DNA from: Anaerolineae bacterium
GTDB lineage: Bacteria; Chloroflexota; Anaerolineae; Aggregatilineales; Aggregatilineaceae
DNA: 64,000 nt
Direction: 5' to 3'
Assembly: GCA_027494015.1 (NCBI GenBank)
Contig: JAOSJP010000002.1
Location: forward strand, 1 to 64,000
Part shown: positions 56,525 to 64,000 of the stretch, one piece after another
Layout of the letters: each line of letters begins with the position of its first letter
How positions within the stretch are numbered: the first letter of the stretch is position 1
The notes under the pieces: model-generated
Databases searched by the model: none
Told to the model about the DNA's origin: nothing
The model's input: the letters and a program-made list of their open reading frames with translations, nothing else
Translations under genes and position numbers: made by a program

Positions 56525-57886
56525 ATGCCAACTCTGCTGGTGAAACATGCTCGGGTGCTGGTGACGATGGACGACGAGCGCCGCGAGATCGCCGACGGCG
56601 CGCTGTTCGTCCGCGACAACGTGATCGAAGCGGTAGGCGTGACCGGCGACCTGCCTGCTGCGGCGGATGAAGTTCTCGACCTGCGCGACCATGTGGTGCT
56701 GCCTGGGCTGGTCAACACGCACCATCACATGTACCAGTCGCTGACGCGCGTCATCGCGGACGGGCAGAACCAGGAGCTTTTTGGCTGGCTGCGTGCGCTC
56801 TACCCGATCTGGGCGGGGCTGACCGCCGAGGCGGTGTATGTCAGCGCCAGGCTCGCTGCCGCCGAGCTGATCCTGTCCGGCTGTACCACCTCGAGCGACC
56901 ACCTGTACATCTTCCCCAACGATGTCACGCTGGACGACGAGATTCGCGGCGTGCAGGAGATCGGGTTGCGCTTCCACGCGACGCGGGGCAGCATGAGCGT
57001 CGGCGAGAGCAAGGGCGGCCTGCCGCCGGACAGCGTCGTCGAAGACGAAGAGGCGATCCTGGCCGACAGCCGGCGCGTCATCGAGCAGTACCACGACAAC
57101 AGCCGCTATGCCATGCTGCGCATCGGGCTGGCCCCGTGCTCGCCGTTCAGCGTCTCGCGCGACCTGATGCGCGCGTCGGCAGAGCTGGCGCGCAGCTATC
57201 CCGGCGTTCGGCTGCATACGCACCTGGCCGAGACGCAGCCCGATGTGGCCTACAGCCTGGAGATGTTCGGCCTCAAGCCCGGCGAGTACGCCGAGGACGT
57301 GGGCTGGATCGGCGAGGACGTGTGGCACGCCCACTGCGTGCACCTGACCGACGACGCGCTCGACAGGTTCGGGCGCACCGGGACGGGCATCGCCCATTGC
57401 CCGGCCAGCAATGCCCGGCTGGCCAGCGGCATCGCCCGCGTGCGCGAGATGCTGCGGCGCGGCATTCCGGTGGGGCTGGGCGTGGACGGATCGGCCAGCA
57501 ACGACAGTGGGCACCTGCTCAACGAGGCGCGCCTGACGCTGCTGATGCAGCGCGCCCTGGCACAGGACCCGGCGGTGATGACGGCGCGCGACGCGCTGGA
57601 GCTGGCGACGCTGGGCGGCGCGCGCGTGCTGGGCCGCGACGACATCGGCGCGCTGAAGCCGGGCATGGCCGCCGACTTCGTCGCTTACGATCTCAAGGGG
57701 CTTCCCTTTGCTGGCGCGTGGCACGATCCGGTCGCCGCGCTGCTGTTCTGCACGTCGGTCAACGTGAGCCTCAGCGTGATCAACGGGCGGATCGTCGTGC
57801 GCGACGGGCAGTTGACCACGCTCGATCTTCCGCCGCTGATCGAGCGACACAACGCGCTGGCCCTGGCACTGGTCAACGGGGAGTAG
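56525..57886 (+). CDS. 8-oxoguanine deaminase-type amidohydrolase
   Basis: About 453 residues; ATG 56525 has a better-spaced GGAAG than ATG 56519. An amidohydrolase-superfamily deaminase with one metal: LPGLVNTHHHMYQ (HxH), VRLHTHLAETQ, WHAHCVHL and GLGVDGSASNDSGHL supply the ligands. The run YQSLTRVIADGQNQELFGWL and LILSGCTTSSDHLYIFP fits 8-oxoguanine/isoxanthopterin deaminases better than guanine deaminase. It would yield urate from 8-oxoguanine. The next gene starts 4 bases after its stop, so the two are one operon. Confidence 0.84.
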   Translation: MPTLLVKHARVLVTMDDERREIADGALFVRDNVIEAVGVTGDLPAAADEVLDLRDHVVLPGLVNTHHHMYQSLTRVIADGQNQELFGWLRALYPIWAGLTAEAVYVSARLAAAELILSGCTTSSDHLYIFPNDVTLDDEIRGVQEIGLRFHATRGSMSVGESKGGLPPDSVVEDEEAILADSRRVIEQYHDNSRYAMLRIGLAPCSPFSVSRDLMRASAELARSYPGVRLHTHLAETQPDVAYSLEMFGLKPGEYAEDVGWIGEDVWHAHCVHLTDDALDRFGRTGTGIAHCPASNARLASGIARVREMLRRGIPVGLGVDGSASNDSGHLLNEARLTLLMQRALAQDPAVMTARDALELATLGGARVLGRDDIGALKPGMAADFVAYDLKGLPFAGAWHDPVAALLFCTSVNVSLSVINGRIVVRDGQLTTLDLPPLIERHNALALALVNGE

Positions 57887-57890
57887 GGCG

Positions 57891-59306
57891 ATGGACAGAC
57901 GCACCATTGTTCGCGGCGGGATGATCGTGACGCCGGCGGAGGTCGTCGCCGCCGACGTGCTGATCGAAGGCGAGCGCATCGCCGGGCTGGTGGCGCGCGG
58001 GGCGGACGTGTGGGCGGGCGCGCAGGTCATAGACGCGGGCGGCTGCCTGGTCTTCCCTGGCGTGGTAGACCCGCACACGCACATTCAGCTCGATACGGGC
58101 GTCTACCAGACGGCGGACAACTGGGAGATCGGCACGCGCGCGGCGGCCTTCGGCGGCGTGACGACGGTGGTGGACTTCGCCACGCAGTTCCCCGGCATGA
58201 CCTTCCCCGACGCGCTGGAAGCGCGGCTGAAGGAGTGCGCGCCCGCGCTCATTGATTACGGCCTGCACATGATGGTCACCGACCTGCCGCACGACCCGCT
58301 TGAGGCGCGGCGGTGGCTGGAGGCGCTGCGCGACCTGGGCGTGCCGAGCATCAAGCTCTACACGACCTATCGCCCCAACTACTACGCCGACGACGCGGTG
58401 CTGCTGCACACGCTGCGCGCCATGCCGGACGACATGATCGCCCTGGTGCACTGCGAGAACGACGCCCTGGTGACCGACGCGACCGCGCGGTTGGTTGCGG
58501 CGGGGCGCACGTCCTGGGCGTTTCACGGGCAGAGCCGCCCGCCCGAAGCGGAAGTCGAGGCGATCCGGCGGGTGATGCACCTGGCGAAGGTCGCCGGAAA
58601 AGCCGTGTACATCGTGCACTGCTCGACCGCCGACTCCGTGTCGCAGGTCAGGAAGGCGCACGACGCCGGCAACTGGCCGCCGGTCTACTGCGAGACGTGC
58701 CCGCAGTACTTCTGGCTGGACGACAGCCGCTACGCCGGGCCGAACGCCGAGCACTTTATCCTCCAGCCGCCGCTGCGCCCGCGCGAGCACCAGGTTGACC
58801 TGACGAAAGTCTGGCCAGTGCTCAGCGCCGTCTCGACCGATCACTGCGACTATTCGCTGGCCCAGAAGCAGGAGTCCCGCGAGTTCACGCGGACGCCGGG
58901 CGGCCTGCCGGGGCTGGAAACCTCGTTCGCGCTGACCTATACCTGCGGTGTGCACCGGCCACGCCAGGAGGGACGCCCCGCTGAGGCGCTGCCGCTGACC
59001 GCGCTGGCCCGCCTGATGGCGGCTGACCCGGCGCGCATCTTCGGGCTGTACCCGCAGAAAGGGGCCATCCTGCCTGGCAGCGACGCCGACCTGCTGATCT
59101 ACGACCCGCAGCCGGAAGTGACTCTGCGCGCCGAGGCCATGCACACGGTGGCGCGCTACACTCCCTATGAAGGCGTGACGGTCAAAGGCCAGGTGCGCGC
59201 GGTGCTCAGCCGGGGCGAAGTGCTGGTGAGCGATGGGCAGTTCTTTGGGACGCCAGGGCGCGGACGGTTCCTGCCGGGCAAGCCATTCACGCCGCCGCTC
59301 GCCTAG
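57891..59306 (+). CDS. hyuA: Dihydropyrimidinase/hydantoinase family hydrolase (HyuA-like)
   Basis: A 471-residue cyclic amidohydrolase. FPGVVDPHTHIQLD has the HxH pair, SIKLYTTYRPNYYADD the Lys carboxylated to bridge two metals, LVHCENDALV and VYIVHCSTADS the later His ligands, and VSTDHCDYSL the Asp. PPLRPREHQ is typical of hydantoinases. In the E. coli yge-hyuA-ssnA region a relative acts in anaerobic purine breakdown. Its position between the 8-oxoguanine deaminase and YgeY-like genes supports such a role here. The ring opened is not proven. Confidence 0.9.
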   Translation: MDRRTIVRGGMIVTPAEVVAADVLIEGERIAGLVARGADVWAGAQVIDAGGCLVFPGVVDPHTHIQLDTGVYQTADNWEIGTRAAAFGGVTTVVDFATQFPGMTFPDALEARLKECAPALIDYGLHMMVTDLPHDPLEARRWLEALRDLGVPSIKLYTTYRPNYYADDAVLLHTLRAMPDDMIALVHCENDALVTDATARLVAAGRTSWAFHGQSRPPEAEVEAIRRVMHLAKVAGKAVYIVHCSTADSVSQVRKAHDAGNWPPVYCETCPQYFWLDDSRYAGPNAEHFILQPPLRPREHQVDLTKVWPVLSAVSTDHCDYSLAQKQESREFTRTPGGLPGLETSFALTYTCGVHRPRQEGRPAEALPLTALARLMAADPARIFGLYPQKGAILPGSDADLLIYDPQPEVTLRAEAMHTVARYTPYEGVTVKGQVRAVLSRGEVLVSDGQFFGTPGRGRFLPGKPFTPPLA

Positions 59307-59349
59307 AGCGTGTTATGAGGTTGGCGCCCTCACAGGGGAGAGGGTCGCT

Positions 59350-59385
59350 CTGTTGACCTCACCCCCTGGCCTCGCATGGTATTTG
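59350..59385. repeat. Fragment of a family A element
   Basis: TTGACCTCACCCCCTGGCCT resembles the left arm of the family, but no right arm follows. It lies in the 274-base gap between hyuA and ygeY, which otherwise shows only a ribosome-binding site (GGAGAGG) before 59581. Confidence 0.4.
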
Positions 59386-59580
59386 TCCAAAGAGGGAAAA
59401 CAGGCTACCTTAGTGGCCAAGAACAGGCTGCGCTGGCGAGCCTGCCGAGCACAACAGTGTTCAGCGGTGAGCGTATCGCTGGGCTGCCTATTTGCGTGTA
59501 AGGCGTTGGGAGTGCCGATGGCTCTCTGGGAACCGCTAAGACGTGTAGGATAACTAAGCAGCAAAAATGGAGAGGATGAA

Positions 59581-60792
59581 ATGCCAGCAGTAAGTGATTC
59601 TGCGCTAGCAGAGTCGATCAGGTCTCGTGTTGCCGAACAGCGCGACGCAATCTTGAGCTTTTTCCGTGAGATAGTAGCTATTCCAAGCGTGATGGGACAG
59701 ATACGCGACGTGGGCTTGCGCGTTGCGGAAGAGATGGAGCGCCTGCACTTTGACGAGGTGCGCTTCGACCGGATGGGAAATGTCCTGGGCAGGATCGGAA
59801 ACGGACCGCGCATCCTCCTCTACGACAGCCATATTGACACGGTTGATGTCGGCGATCCATCTGCGTGGGGATGGGACCCGTTCCAGGGCAAAATCGAGGA
59901 TGGGATTTTCTACGCGCGAGGCGCAGGGGACGAGAAACAATCCACGCCCGGCATGATCTACGGCATGGCCCTGGCGCGCGACCTGGGCCTTCTGGAGGGG
60001 TATACCCTCTACTATTTCGGAAACATGGAAGAAGACTGCGATGGTATCGCCCCGAATGTCCTGGTAGAGGTCGAGGGGGTCAGGCCCGATTTTGTGGTCA
60101 TTGGCGAGCCGACCCGCATGCAGGTGTATCGCGGCCACAAGGGGCGTGTCGAGCTTGAAGTGGTGGCGAAGGGCCGGTCAATCCACGCCGCGTCGAATCA
60201 ACTGGGCGACAATGCGATCTACAAGATGCTGCCGGTCATCGCTGGCGTGCGTGACCTGAACGACCAGCTCCACACCGACCCGTTCCTCGGCCAGGGGCGT
60301 ATCACCGCCAGCAAGATCGAATGCCGGACGCCGTCCATCAACGCCGTGCCCGACGAATGCACGGTCTTCATTGATCGGCGTCTGACCTTTGGTGAGAGCA
60401 AAGAACTGGCGGTCGCGCAGGTTCAGGCGCTCATCCCCCCAGAACATGCTGACGACATTCACGTGGAAATCATGAACTACGACACGCCCAGCTACACCGG
60501 CTACCAGTATCCGGTCGAGAAGTACTTCCCCGCATGGGCCATTGGCGAGGATCACCCCTTGGTGCAGGCGGGCCTTGAAGCGTGCCAGTTGCTCTGGGGC
60601 CAGACCACTCCGGCGGCGAAGTGGGACTTTTCGACCAACGGCATTTACTGGACCGGGAAAGCGGGCATTCCCTCTATCGGCTTTGCTGCGGGCGATGAAC
60701 GAACGGCGCACGGCGCCCTGGATCAGGTGCCGCTTGAAGATGTGGTGCGCGCCACCGAGTTCTATACGCTTTTGCCTGCGCTACTCAAGTGA
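59581..60792 (+). CDS. ygeY: YgeY-type M20 family metallohydrolase
   Basis: A 403-residue M20/dimetal hydrolase of the YgeY (selenium-metabolism hydrolase) group. Metal ligands are seen in LYDSHIDTVDVGD, ARGAGDEKQSTPGM, GNMEEDCDGIAPN and VIGEPTRMQVYRGHKG; ERTAHGALDQVPLEDVV supplies the last His. The dimerisation domain (RGHKGRVELEVVAKGRSIHA) is intact. YgeY relatives act on ureido or carbamoyl intermediates in purine degradation. It is preceded by a longer gap than its neighbours but keeps the strand and a strong ribosome site. Confidence 0.92.
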   Translation: MPAVSDSALAESIRSRVAEQRDAILSFFREIVAIPSVMGQIRDVGLRVAEEMERLHFDEVRFDRMGNVLGRIGNGPRILLYDSHIDTVDVGDPSAWGWDPFQGKIEDGIFYARGAGDEKQSTPGMIYGMALARDLGLLEGYTLYYFGNMEEDCDGIAPNVLVEVEGVRPDFVVIGEPTRMQVYRGHKGRVELEVVAKGRSIHAASNQLGDNAIYKMLPVIAGVRDLNDQLHTDPFLGQGRITASKIECRTPSINAVPDECTVFIDRRLTFGESKELAVAQVQALIPPEHADDIHVEIMNYDTPSYTGYQYPVEKYFPAWAIGEDHPLVQAGLEACQLLWGQTTPAAKWDFSTNGIYWTGKAGIPSIGFAAGDERTAHGALDQVPLEDVVRATEFYTLLPALLK

Positions 60793-60811
60793 CGAAACGA
60801 GGATCATAAAC

Positions 60812-61792
60812 ATGCAGACGCACCTGATGGGGCGGGACATGATCACGCCCGACGAATGGACGGACGACGAGGTCAACACGATCTTCGAAGTGGCGTTTGA
60901 TCTGAAGCGCAGGCGCGCCCTGGGCGAGCCGCACGCGCTGCTGCGCGACAAGGTGCTGGCGATGTTGTTCTTCTTCACCAGCACGCGCACGCGCGTCAGC
61001 TTTGAGGCGGGCATGGCCCAGCTTGGCGGGCACGCCCAGTTCATTGACAGCACGACGACGCAGATCTCGCATGGCGACACGGCCAAGGAAATCGGCGAGA
61101 TCGTCGGGCGCTACTGCGACGGGATTGCGATCCGGCAGTGCGACTGGGGCGTGGGGAACGACTACATCCGGGCGGTGGCCGAAGCCAGCCGCGTGCCGGT
61201 GCTGAATATGCAGTGCGACTGGTATCACCCGTTCCAGGCGCTGGCCGACATGCTGACGATCTTCGAGCGTTTTGGGCGCGACGTGCGCGGCAAAACGCTC
61301 AATATGTCGTGGGCTTATGCCTCCAGCTATCAGAAGCCGCTTTCGGTGCCGCAGAGCCTGATCACGCTCGCCACACGCTTCGGCATGAACGTGCGCCTGA
61401 CTCGTCCGCCGGAATTCAAGCTGATGCCGGAGATTGAAGACCTGGCCCGCGAGAACGCGCGCAAGTCCGGCGGCAGCTTCGAGATCTACGACGATTTCGA
61501 CAAGGGTTTCGAGGGCGCGCACATCTGCTACCCCAAGAGTTGGGGCGCAACCATGACGACGACTGACATGGCGGAATCGAAGCGCATTGGCGACCAGTAC
61601 CAGGACTGGATCACGGATGAGCGGCGCATGGCCCTGGCGGACAAGGACGCGATCTATATGCATTGCCTGCCCGCCGACCGCAACATCGAAGTGACCGACG
61701 CCGTGATTGACGGTCCGCAGAGCCTCGTCTACGACGAGGCCGAGAACCGACTGCACGTGCAAAAGGCAGTGATGGCGCTGACCATGCGCTGA
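60812..61792 (+). CDS. ygeW: YgeW-type knotted carbamoyltransferase
   Basis: A 326-residue transcarbamylase. The carbamoyl phosphate loop is FFTSTRTRVSFEAGMAQLGG, the second is HPFQALADMLTIFERFG, and MHCLPADRNIEV near the C-terminus is the HCLP motif. The length and the DDFDKGFEGAHICYPKSWGA stretch fit YgeW rather than ornithine or aspartate carbamoyltransferase. In purine degradation it would run backward to give carbamoyl phosphate and then ATP, with a carbamate kinase not in the window. It starts 19 bases after ygeY. Confidence 0.93.
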   Translation: MQTHLMGRDMITPDEWTDDEVNTIFEVAFDLKRRRALGEPHALLRDKVLAMLFFFTSTRTRVSFEAGMAQLGGHAQFIDSTTTQISHGDTAKEIGEIVGRYCDGIAIRQCDWGVGNDYIRAVAEASRVPVLNMQCDWYHPFQALADMLTIFERFGRDVRGKTLNMSWAYASSYQKPLSVPQSLITLATRFGMNVRLTRPPEFKLMPEIEDLARENARKSGGSFEIYDDFDKGFEGAHICYPKSWGATMTTTDMAESKRIGDQYQDWITDERRMALADKDAIYMHCLPADRNIEVTDAVIDGPQSLVYDEAENRLHVQKAVMALTMR

Positions 61793-61904
61793 GCGCGTGG
61801 GGTAGTGCGCAGAGGCCGGTTCTCACGGGAAGCGCAGCGCCCAAGCCAACCGCACATTGCTGTAACATTGCTGTCAGAACGTGCGTTCGCTGGCCCAGAA
61901 GCAA

Positions 61905-61938
61905 AAAGCCCCGCCGGTGCTTTGTCCGACGGGGCTTT
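61905..61938 (+). terminator. Intrinsic terminator of the purine operon
   Basis: AAAGCCCCGCCGG (61905-61917) pairs with CCGACGGGGCTTT (61926-61938) with one mismatch around an 8-base loop. It lies about 110 bases past the ygeW stop. Confidence 0.75.
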
Positions 61939-61963
61939 GTGTGGTAAACTCTGTGCCCTCAAC

Positions 61964-62039
61964 TCCCCCCAACCCCCCCCTCCCCCCCCCCGGGTTCCAA
62001 CAACCCCCCGGGGTTTTTTTTTAAAAAAACAAAAAAAAA
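61964..62039. other. Homopolymer tract (C-runs, T-run, A-runs), possible chimeric join
   Basis: Successive runs of 6 C, 8 C, 10 C, then CCCCCCGGGG, 9 T, 7 A and 9 A. It separates the purine operon from a phage-like module. It looks like a gap-fill or a false join more than a natural sequence. The gap 61793-62387 holds this tract, a terminator and a palindrome cluster, but no gene that I can support. Confidence 0.6.
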
Positions 62040-62062
62040 GGGCGCGCACGAGCGCAAGCAAG

Positions 62063-62347
62063 TCGCAGTGCTGGCACTGCGAGCGTGCCAGTGAATGTTA
62101 AAGACTTGCGCGCGGCCCGCGAAAATTGCTTATGAGAATGTTCGTTCTCACAACGAATTCGTGCGCGGCAGTTCGCACATTTTCGGGTAACGCATGCGCG
62201 GTAACATGGCACGATTGTTGCACTGCCCGGAACCGGTGCAACAATGACTGGCAACGGCTGCCAGTCAGGGAAGTTGCACTGCCCGGAAACGCGCTGAGGC
62301 CGGTTGTATCAGATTGCACCGGTGCAGAGCGGAAACACGCTGAGGCC
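62063..62347. repeat. Cluster of palindromes and short direct repeats
   Basis: Perfect inverted repeats: TCGCAGTGC/GCACTGCGA (62063-62082), TGAGAA/TTCTCA (62133-62150), ATTGTTGCAC/GTGCAACAAT (62214-62245), TGACTGGCA/TGCCAGTCA (62245-62267) and TGCACCGGTGCA (62315-62326). Direct repeats: GTTGCACTGCCCGGAA at 62217 and 62273; CGGAAACRCGCTGAGGCC at 62284 and 62330. The density suggests a non-coding control region. Confidence 0.6.
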
Positions 62348-62387
62348 AGGGACAACCTCTTGAAAAAACTTGAAATTCAGGAAGCTG

Positions 62388-62750
62388 TCAGCGCCGTCCG
62401 AGCGAGTTGAGCATGGCGTCCAATTCGCTCATGTGGCGCATTTTCGCGGCCTCATCAGCCACCTCGTCAACTTCGGCCAGTTCTGCGGCCAGCACGCGCG
62501 TCGGGCGCGGCGCGGTATGCGACGCCGACGGCTTGCCGACAAGGTATGAGGCCAGCCACGCGCGCGCGGCACCGTCGCCATTGCGGGCGTCCTGGACGGC
62601 GCGTTCCACAATCGCGCACCAGTCGTCCAACGTGCACGCCGTCATGACGATACTCATGTACTCGCGTTCTGTGGCGCGCGACGGGCGGCCCGGCCCGCCA
62701 GGGTTGCCCTCTGCGAAGGTGCCGTTGGGGTTGCGCTCTGACTTGCTCAC
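62388..62750 (-). CDS. DUF5681-like phage protein
   Basis: 120 residues from GTG 62750, preceded by AAGGGAG; the frame is open further up to 62843. The start VSKSERNPNGTFAEGNPGGP is the DUF5681 hallmark (RxxxGxFxxGxxGNPxGRP-like), a domain seen in phage and prophage proteins close to terminase or packaging genes. A helical region follows (TLDDWCAIVERAVQDARNGD, ARAWLASYLVGKP), like terminase small subunits. A DNA-binding packaging role is inference. Confidence 0.68.
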   Translation of the reverse strand: MSKSERNPNGTFAEGNPGGPGRPSRATEREYMSIVMTACTLDDWCAIVERAVQDARNGDGAARAWLASYLVGKPSASHTAPRPTRVLAAELAEVDEVADEAAKMRHMSELDAMLNSLGRR

Positions 62751-62890
62751 GGTATTTCTCCCTTGCCGTTTTGACGGCTGACTATCGGTTCTTTGGAGAC
62801 TGTTTGAGACTGTTTGGGACGCATTCTGCGCATTTCTGCGCACCGCTGCGCGCTATCGCCTCACCTTGCGCGCGCAGGACGCTCCCAGAG

Positions 62891-63220
62891 TCACTTTTCG
62901 CTGACACCAGGGCCGAACCAGTCAAGGAAGTCACCCCAGCGCATCACACACAGGTTGTCCTCACGGCGCTGGCCCACCTGGTGCAGCACGGCAATCGGCA
63001 ACTGTTCGGAATCCGCCGAACGCTCCGCTTGCTCCAATGCAGCCACCACGCGCGCTGGGAGCCGCGACCAGCTTTTGCACTCAGCTACCAGCCAGTCGGT
63101 GCGCACGTCGGCTCCGCCGTCCCTGCGGTTCTGAGCACCTGCGGCAGTGCGTTCCGTGCCCAGCGCGGCGGCAACGGCCTGCTCGTGTCTCTGCCAGGTT
63201 CTACGATGCTGTTTGCTCAT
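62891..63220 (-). CDS. Putative PD-(D/E)XK nuclease, phage type
   Basis: A 109-residue protein. DGGADVRTDWLVAECKSWSR gives the Asp and the E-x-K of a PD-(D/E)XK fold, after an N-terminal helix with WQRHEQAVAAALG. SEQLPIAVLHQVGQRREDN and LCVMRWGDFLDWF continue the Holliday-junction-resolvase-like pattern. It is short, as phage-encoded resolvase or VRR-NUC relatives are. It overlaps the preceding gene by 4 bases. Activity is inferred from motif only. Confidence 0.65.
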   Translation of the reverse strand: MSKQHRRTWQRHEQAVAAALGTERTAAGAQNRRDGGADVRTDWLVAECKSWSRLPARVVAALEQAERSADSEQLPIAVLHQVGQRREDNLCVMRWGDFLDWFGPGVSEK

Positions 63221-63621
63221 GCCTCACCTCTCTGTGCGTTTTGTAAACCCCGCGCCGTGACTTCGGCGAGCCGGCCATAGCCGTCGCTGCGCATTCGCGT
63301 CAACAGCGCGTCAACTTGCTCCGGGCGCAGGTCGCTGTAATCATCGTCGTCGTCGTCTTCGCCTGGCTTCCAAGTGCGCGTCCAACCAAGACGCGAGTAG
63401 CGCACAGGCTGACTGGAAAGCGCGCGCACCTGGCTCGCGTCCACTGTGAACTCGCTGGCAAGCGCGCCAGTTGTGCGCACAGTCACCAGTTCGATTGTGC
63501 GCGCCGCGCGTCCGGTAACGCCCCAGGTCAGCGAATACGCACGGAGCACGCGCGCTTGCTGGCCAGCATAGAGCACCACGTCGCCGGGCTGGTGGCCACC
63601 ACTGCGTTTTCGTTTGCTCAC
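63217..63621 (-). CDS. Phage-module protein of unknown function
   Basis: A 134-residue protein that I do not recognise. It starts MSKRKRSGGHQPGDVVLYAG; the first about 80 residues are beta-rich (VLRAYSLTWGVTGRAARTIE, LVTVRTTGALASEFTVDASQ), then comes an acidic run of aspartates (EDDDDDDYSD) and a helical tail. The stop overlaps the start of the nuclease gene (ATGA). Confidence 0.55.
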   Translation of the reverse strand: MSKRKRSGGHQPGDVVLYAGQQARVLRAYSLTWGVTGRAARTIELVTVRTTGALASEFTVDASQVRALSSQPVRYSRLGWTRTWKPGEDDDDDDYSDLRPEQVDALLTRMRSDGYGRLAEVTARGLQNAQRGEA

Positions 63622-63624
63622 CCC

Positions 63625-63843
63625 TCACCCCCTCAGTTGCACCAACTCGCGCTCCAATTCCTCAGCAATGCCGGCGTGCACCTTGCTCCCTGCCGCCGCC
63701 TTCTGGCGAGCGCTGTCCATCATGCGTTGCAGCTGCTCCGCCGCGTCCGCGCTGGCCAGCAGTTCGCACCAGCTGCGCGAAACCATGCCGCCAATAGACC
63801 AGTCACCGTCTGCCACTTCGCACCTGCGTTTCCGTTTGCTCAT
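63625..63843 (-). CDS. Small phage-module protein of unknown function
   Basis: 72 residues from ATG 63843 (a GTG two codons earlier is possible). It starts MSKRKRRCEVADGDWSIGGM, sharing the basic MSKRKR start with its neighbour, and is then helical (AAEQLQRMMDSARQKAAAGS, HAGIAEELERELVQLRG). It has two cysteines and no recognised motif. It is the first gene of the leftward module, next to the dyad at 63878. Confidence 0.5.
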   Translation of the reverse strand: MSKRKRRCEVADGDWSIGGMVSRSWCELLASADAAEQLQRMMDSARQKAAAGSKVHAGIAEELERELVQLRG

Positions 63844-63877
63844 CGTCACCCCCCAACACCGGCGATTCTTCTCTCGC

Positions 63878-63985
63878 TTCTGACCCTTCTGACCCTTCTG
63901 ACCCTACTTTCAGTAACTTCTCGCGAGATGTAGTTTTCTTAGGAAGTTACACAAAATGGGGTCAGAAGGGTCAGAAGGGTCAGAA
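63878..63985. repeat. 108-bp centred dyad with three 9-base repeats per arm
   Basis: TTCTGACCC occurs three times in tandem at 63878-63904, and its complement GGGTCAGAA three times at 63959-63985. GTAACTTC (63913-63920) and GAAGTTAC (63943-63950) form an inner pair with the same centre, 63931.5. It lies between divergent genes and may be a phage operator or replication origin. Confidence 0.8.
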
Positions 63986-64000
63986 ATGGATAACCGTCCC
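63956..64000 (+). CDS. Start of a rightward phage-module gene, truncated by the window
   Basis: ATG 63956 opens a frame that reads MGSEGSEGSEMDNRP to the window end; the repeated Gly-Ser-Glu comes from the right arm of the dyad. A second in-frame ATG at 63986 may be the true start. Too little is visible to name the product. In phage-like modules such a position is often a primase or replication gene, but this is speculation. Confidence 0.35.
   Translation, partial: MGSEGSEGSEMDNRP

Noticed and set aside
59233..59553. A 106-codon plus-strand frame between hyuA and ygeY
   Set aside because: It overlaps the hyuA end in another frame, passes through a repeat fragment and lacks a ribosome site.
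62126..62410. A 94-codon plus-strand frame in the palindrome cluster
   Set aside because: It is made of inverted and direct repeats, has no ribosome site and resembles no family.

Overview
The window looks like a GC-rich chromosomal segment of a Chloroflexota bacterium, most likely Anaerolineae-like and probably from a metagenome assembly. The reasons are gene content (a Ser/Thr kinase with a PQQ-type propeller, roadblock proteins, a Gld-type ABC cassette with a DUF4340 protein, a TIGR03960-type radical SAM protein, a tungsten aldehyde oxidoreductase, anaerobic purine-degradation genes) and many intergenic palindromic repeats. Taxonomy is inferred, not computed.

Layout. 1-4.1 kb: a leftward cell-surface glycan operon (UDP-sugar decarboxylase/epimerase, O-antigen ligase-like protein, GtrA flippase, GT4 glycosyltransferase). 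4.6-6.3 kb: a lipoprotein and a HemW-like radical SAM protein. 6.4-12.5 kb: a tight rightward signalling operon (Ser/Thr kinase-propeller, PP2C phosphatase, DnaJ-VWA fusion, zinc ribbon-FHA, small protein, OmpR-type regulator). 12.6-17.7 kb: repeats, CTP synthase, and two roadblock-type proteins, one with a degenerate receiver. 17.8-23.2 kb: a membrane glycosyltransferase, formate-THF ligase, a DUF4258/YgiT-type toxin-antitoxin-like pair and a TPR/tail-anchor protein. 23.6-31.4 kb: two MoeA paralogues (one with a periplasmic-binding-like domain), a thioesterase, RluD, a nitrilase homologue without its catalytic Cys, threonine aldolase and a CPBP-like membrane protein. 31.4-36 kb: a lipoprotein and a 1060-residue helical protein. 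36.4-45.5 kb: a tyrosine recombinase, XTP pyrophosphatase, aldehyde:ferredoxin oxidoreductase, tRNA-Phe, a radical SAM protein, a LiaF-like protein, primary sigma factor and a DUF4340 protein. 45.7-50.3 kb: a Gld-type ABC system and a guanylate kinase with a degenerate NUDIX tail. 50.9-55.2 kb: a giant gene joining a Flp pilin N-terminus to PA14 and jelly-roll modules. 55.5-61.8 kb: folD, 8-oxoguanine deaminase, hydantoinase, YgeY and YgeW, probably a purine or urate fermentation operon. 62-64 kb: a phage-like module reached across a suspicious homopolymer tract.

Two overall features stand out. First, a family of palindromic MITE-like elements (ends GGGTGCGTGCAAAA / TTTTGCACGCACCC) occupies most gaps, once as a three-copy tandem and once with another element nested inside. 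Second, four genes carry single-base frameshifts and three places hold homopolymer tracts, which points to assembly or sequencing errors. The frameshifted genes, including essential pyrG, are therefore annotated as single genes. The strongest candidates for something new are the giant pilin-adhesin, the DnaJ-VWA signalling operon, the nested palindromic elements, the hairpin-promoter pair around the toxin-antitoxin-like genes, and a 108-bp dyad at the right end.
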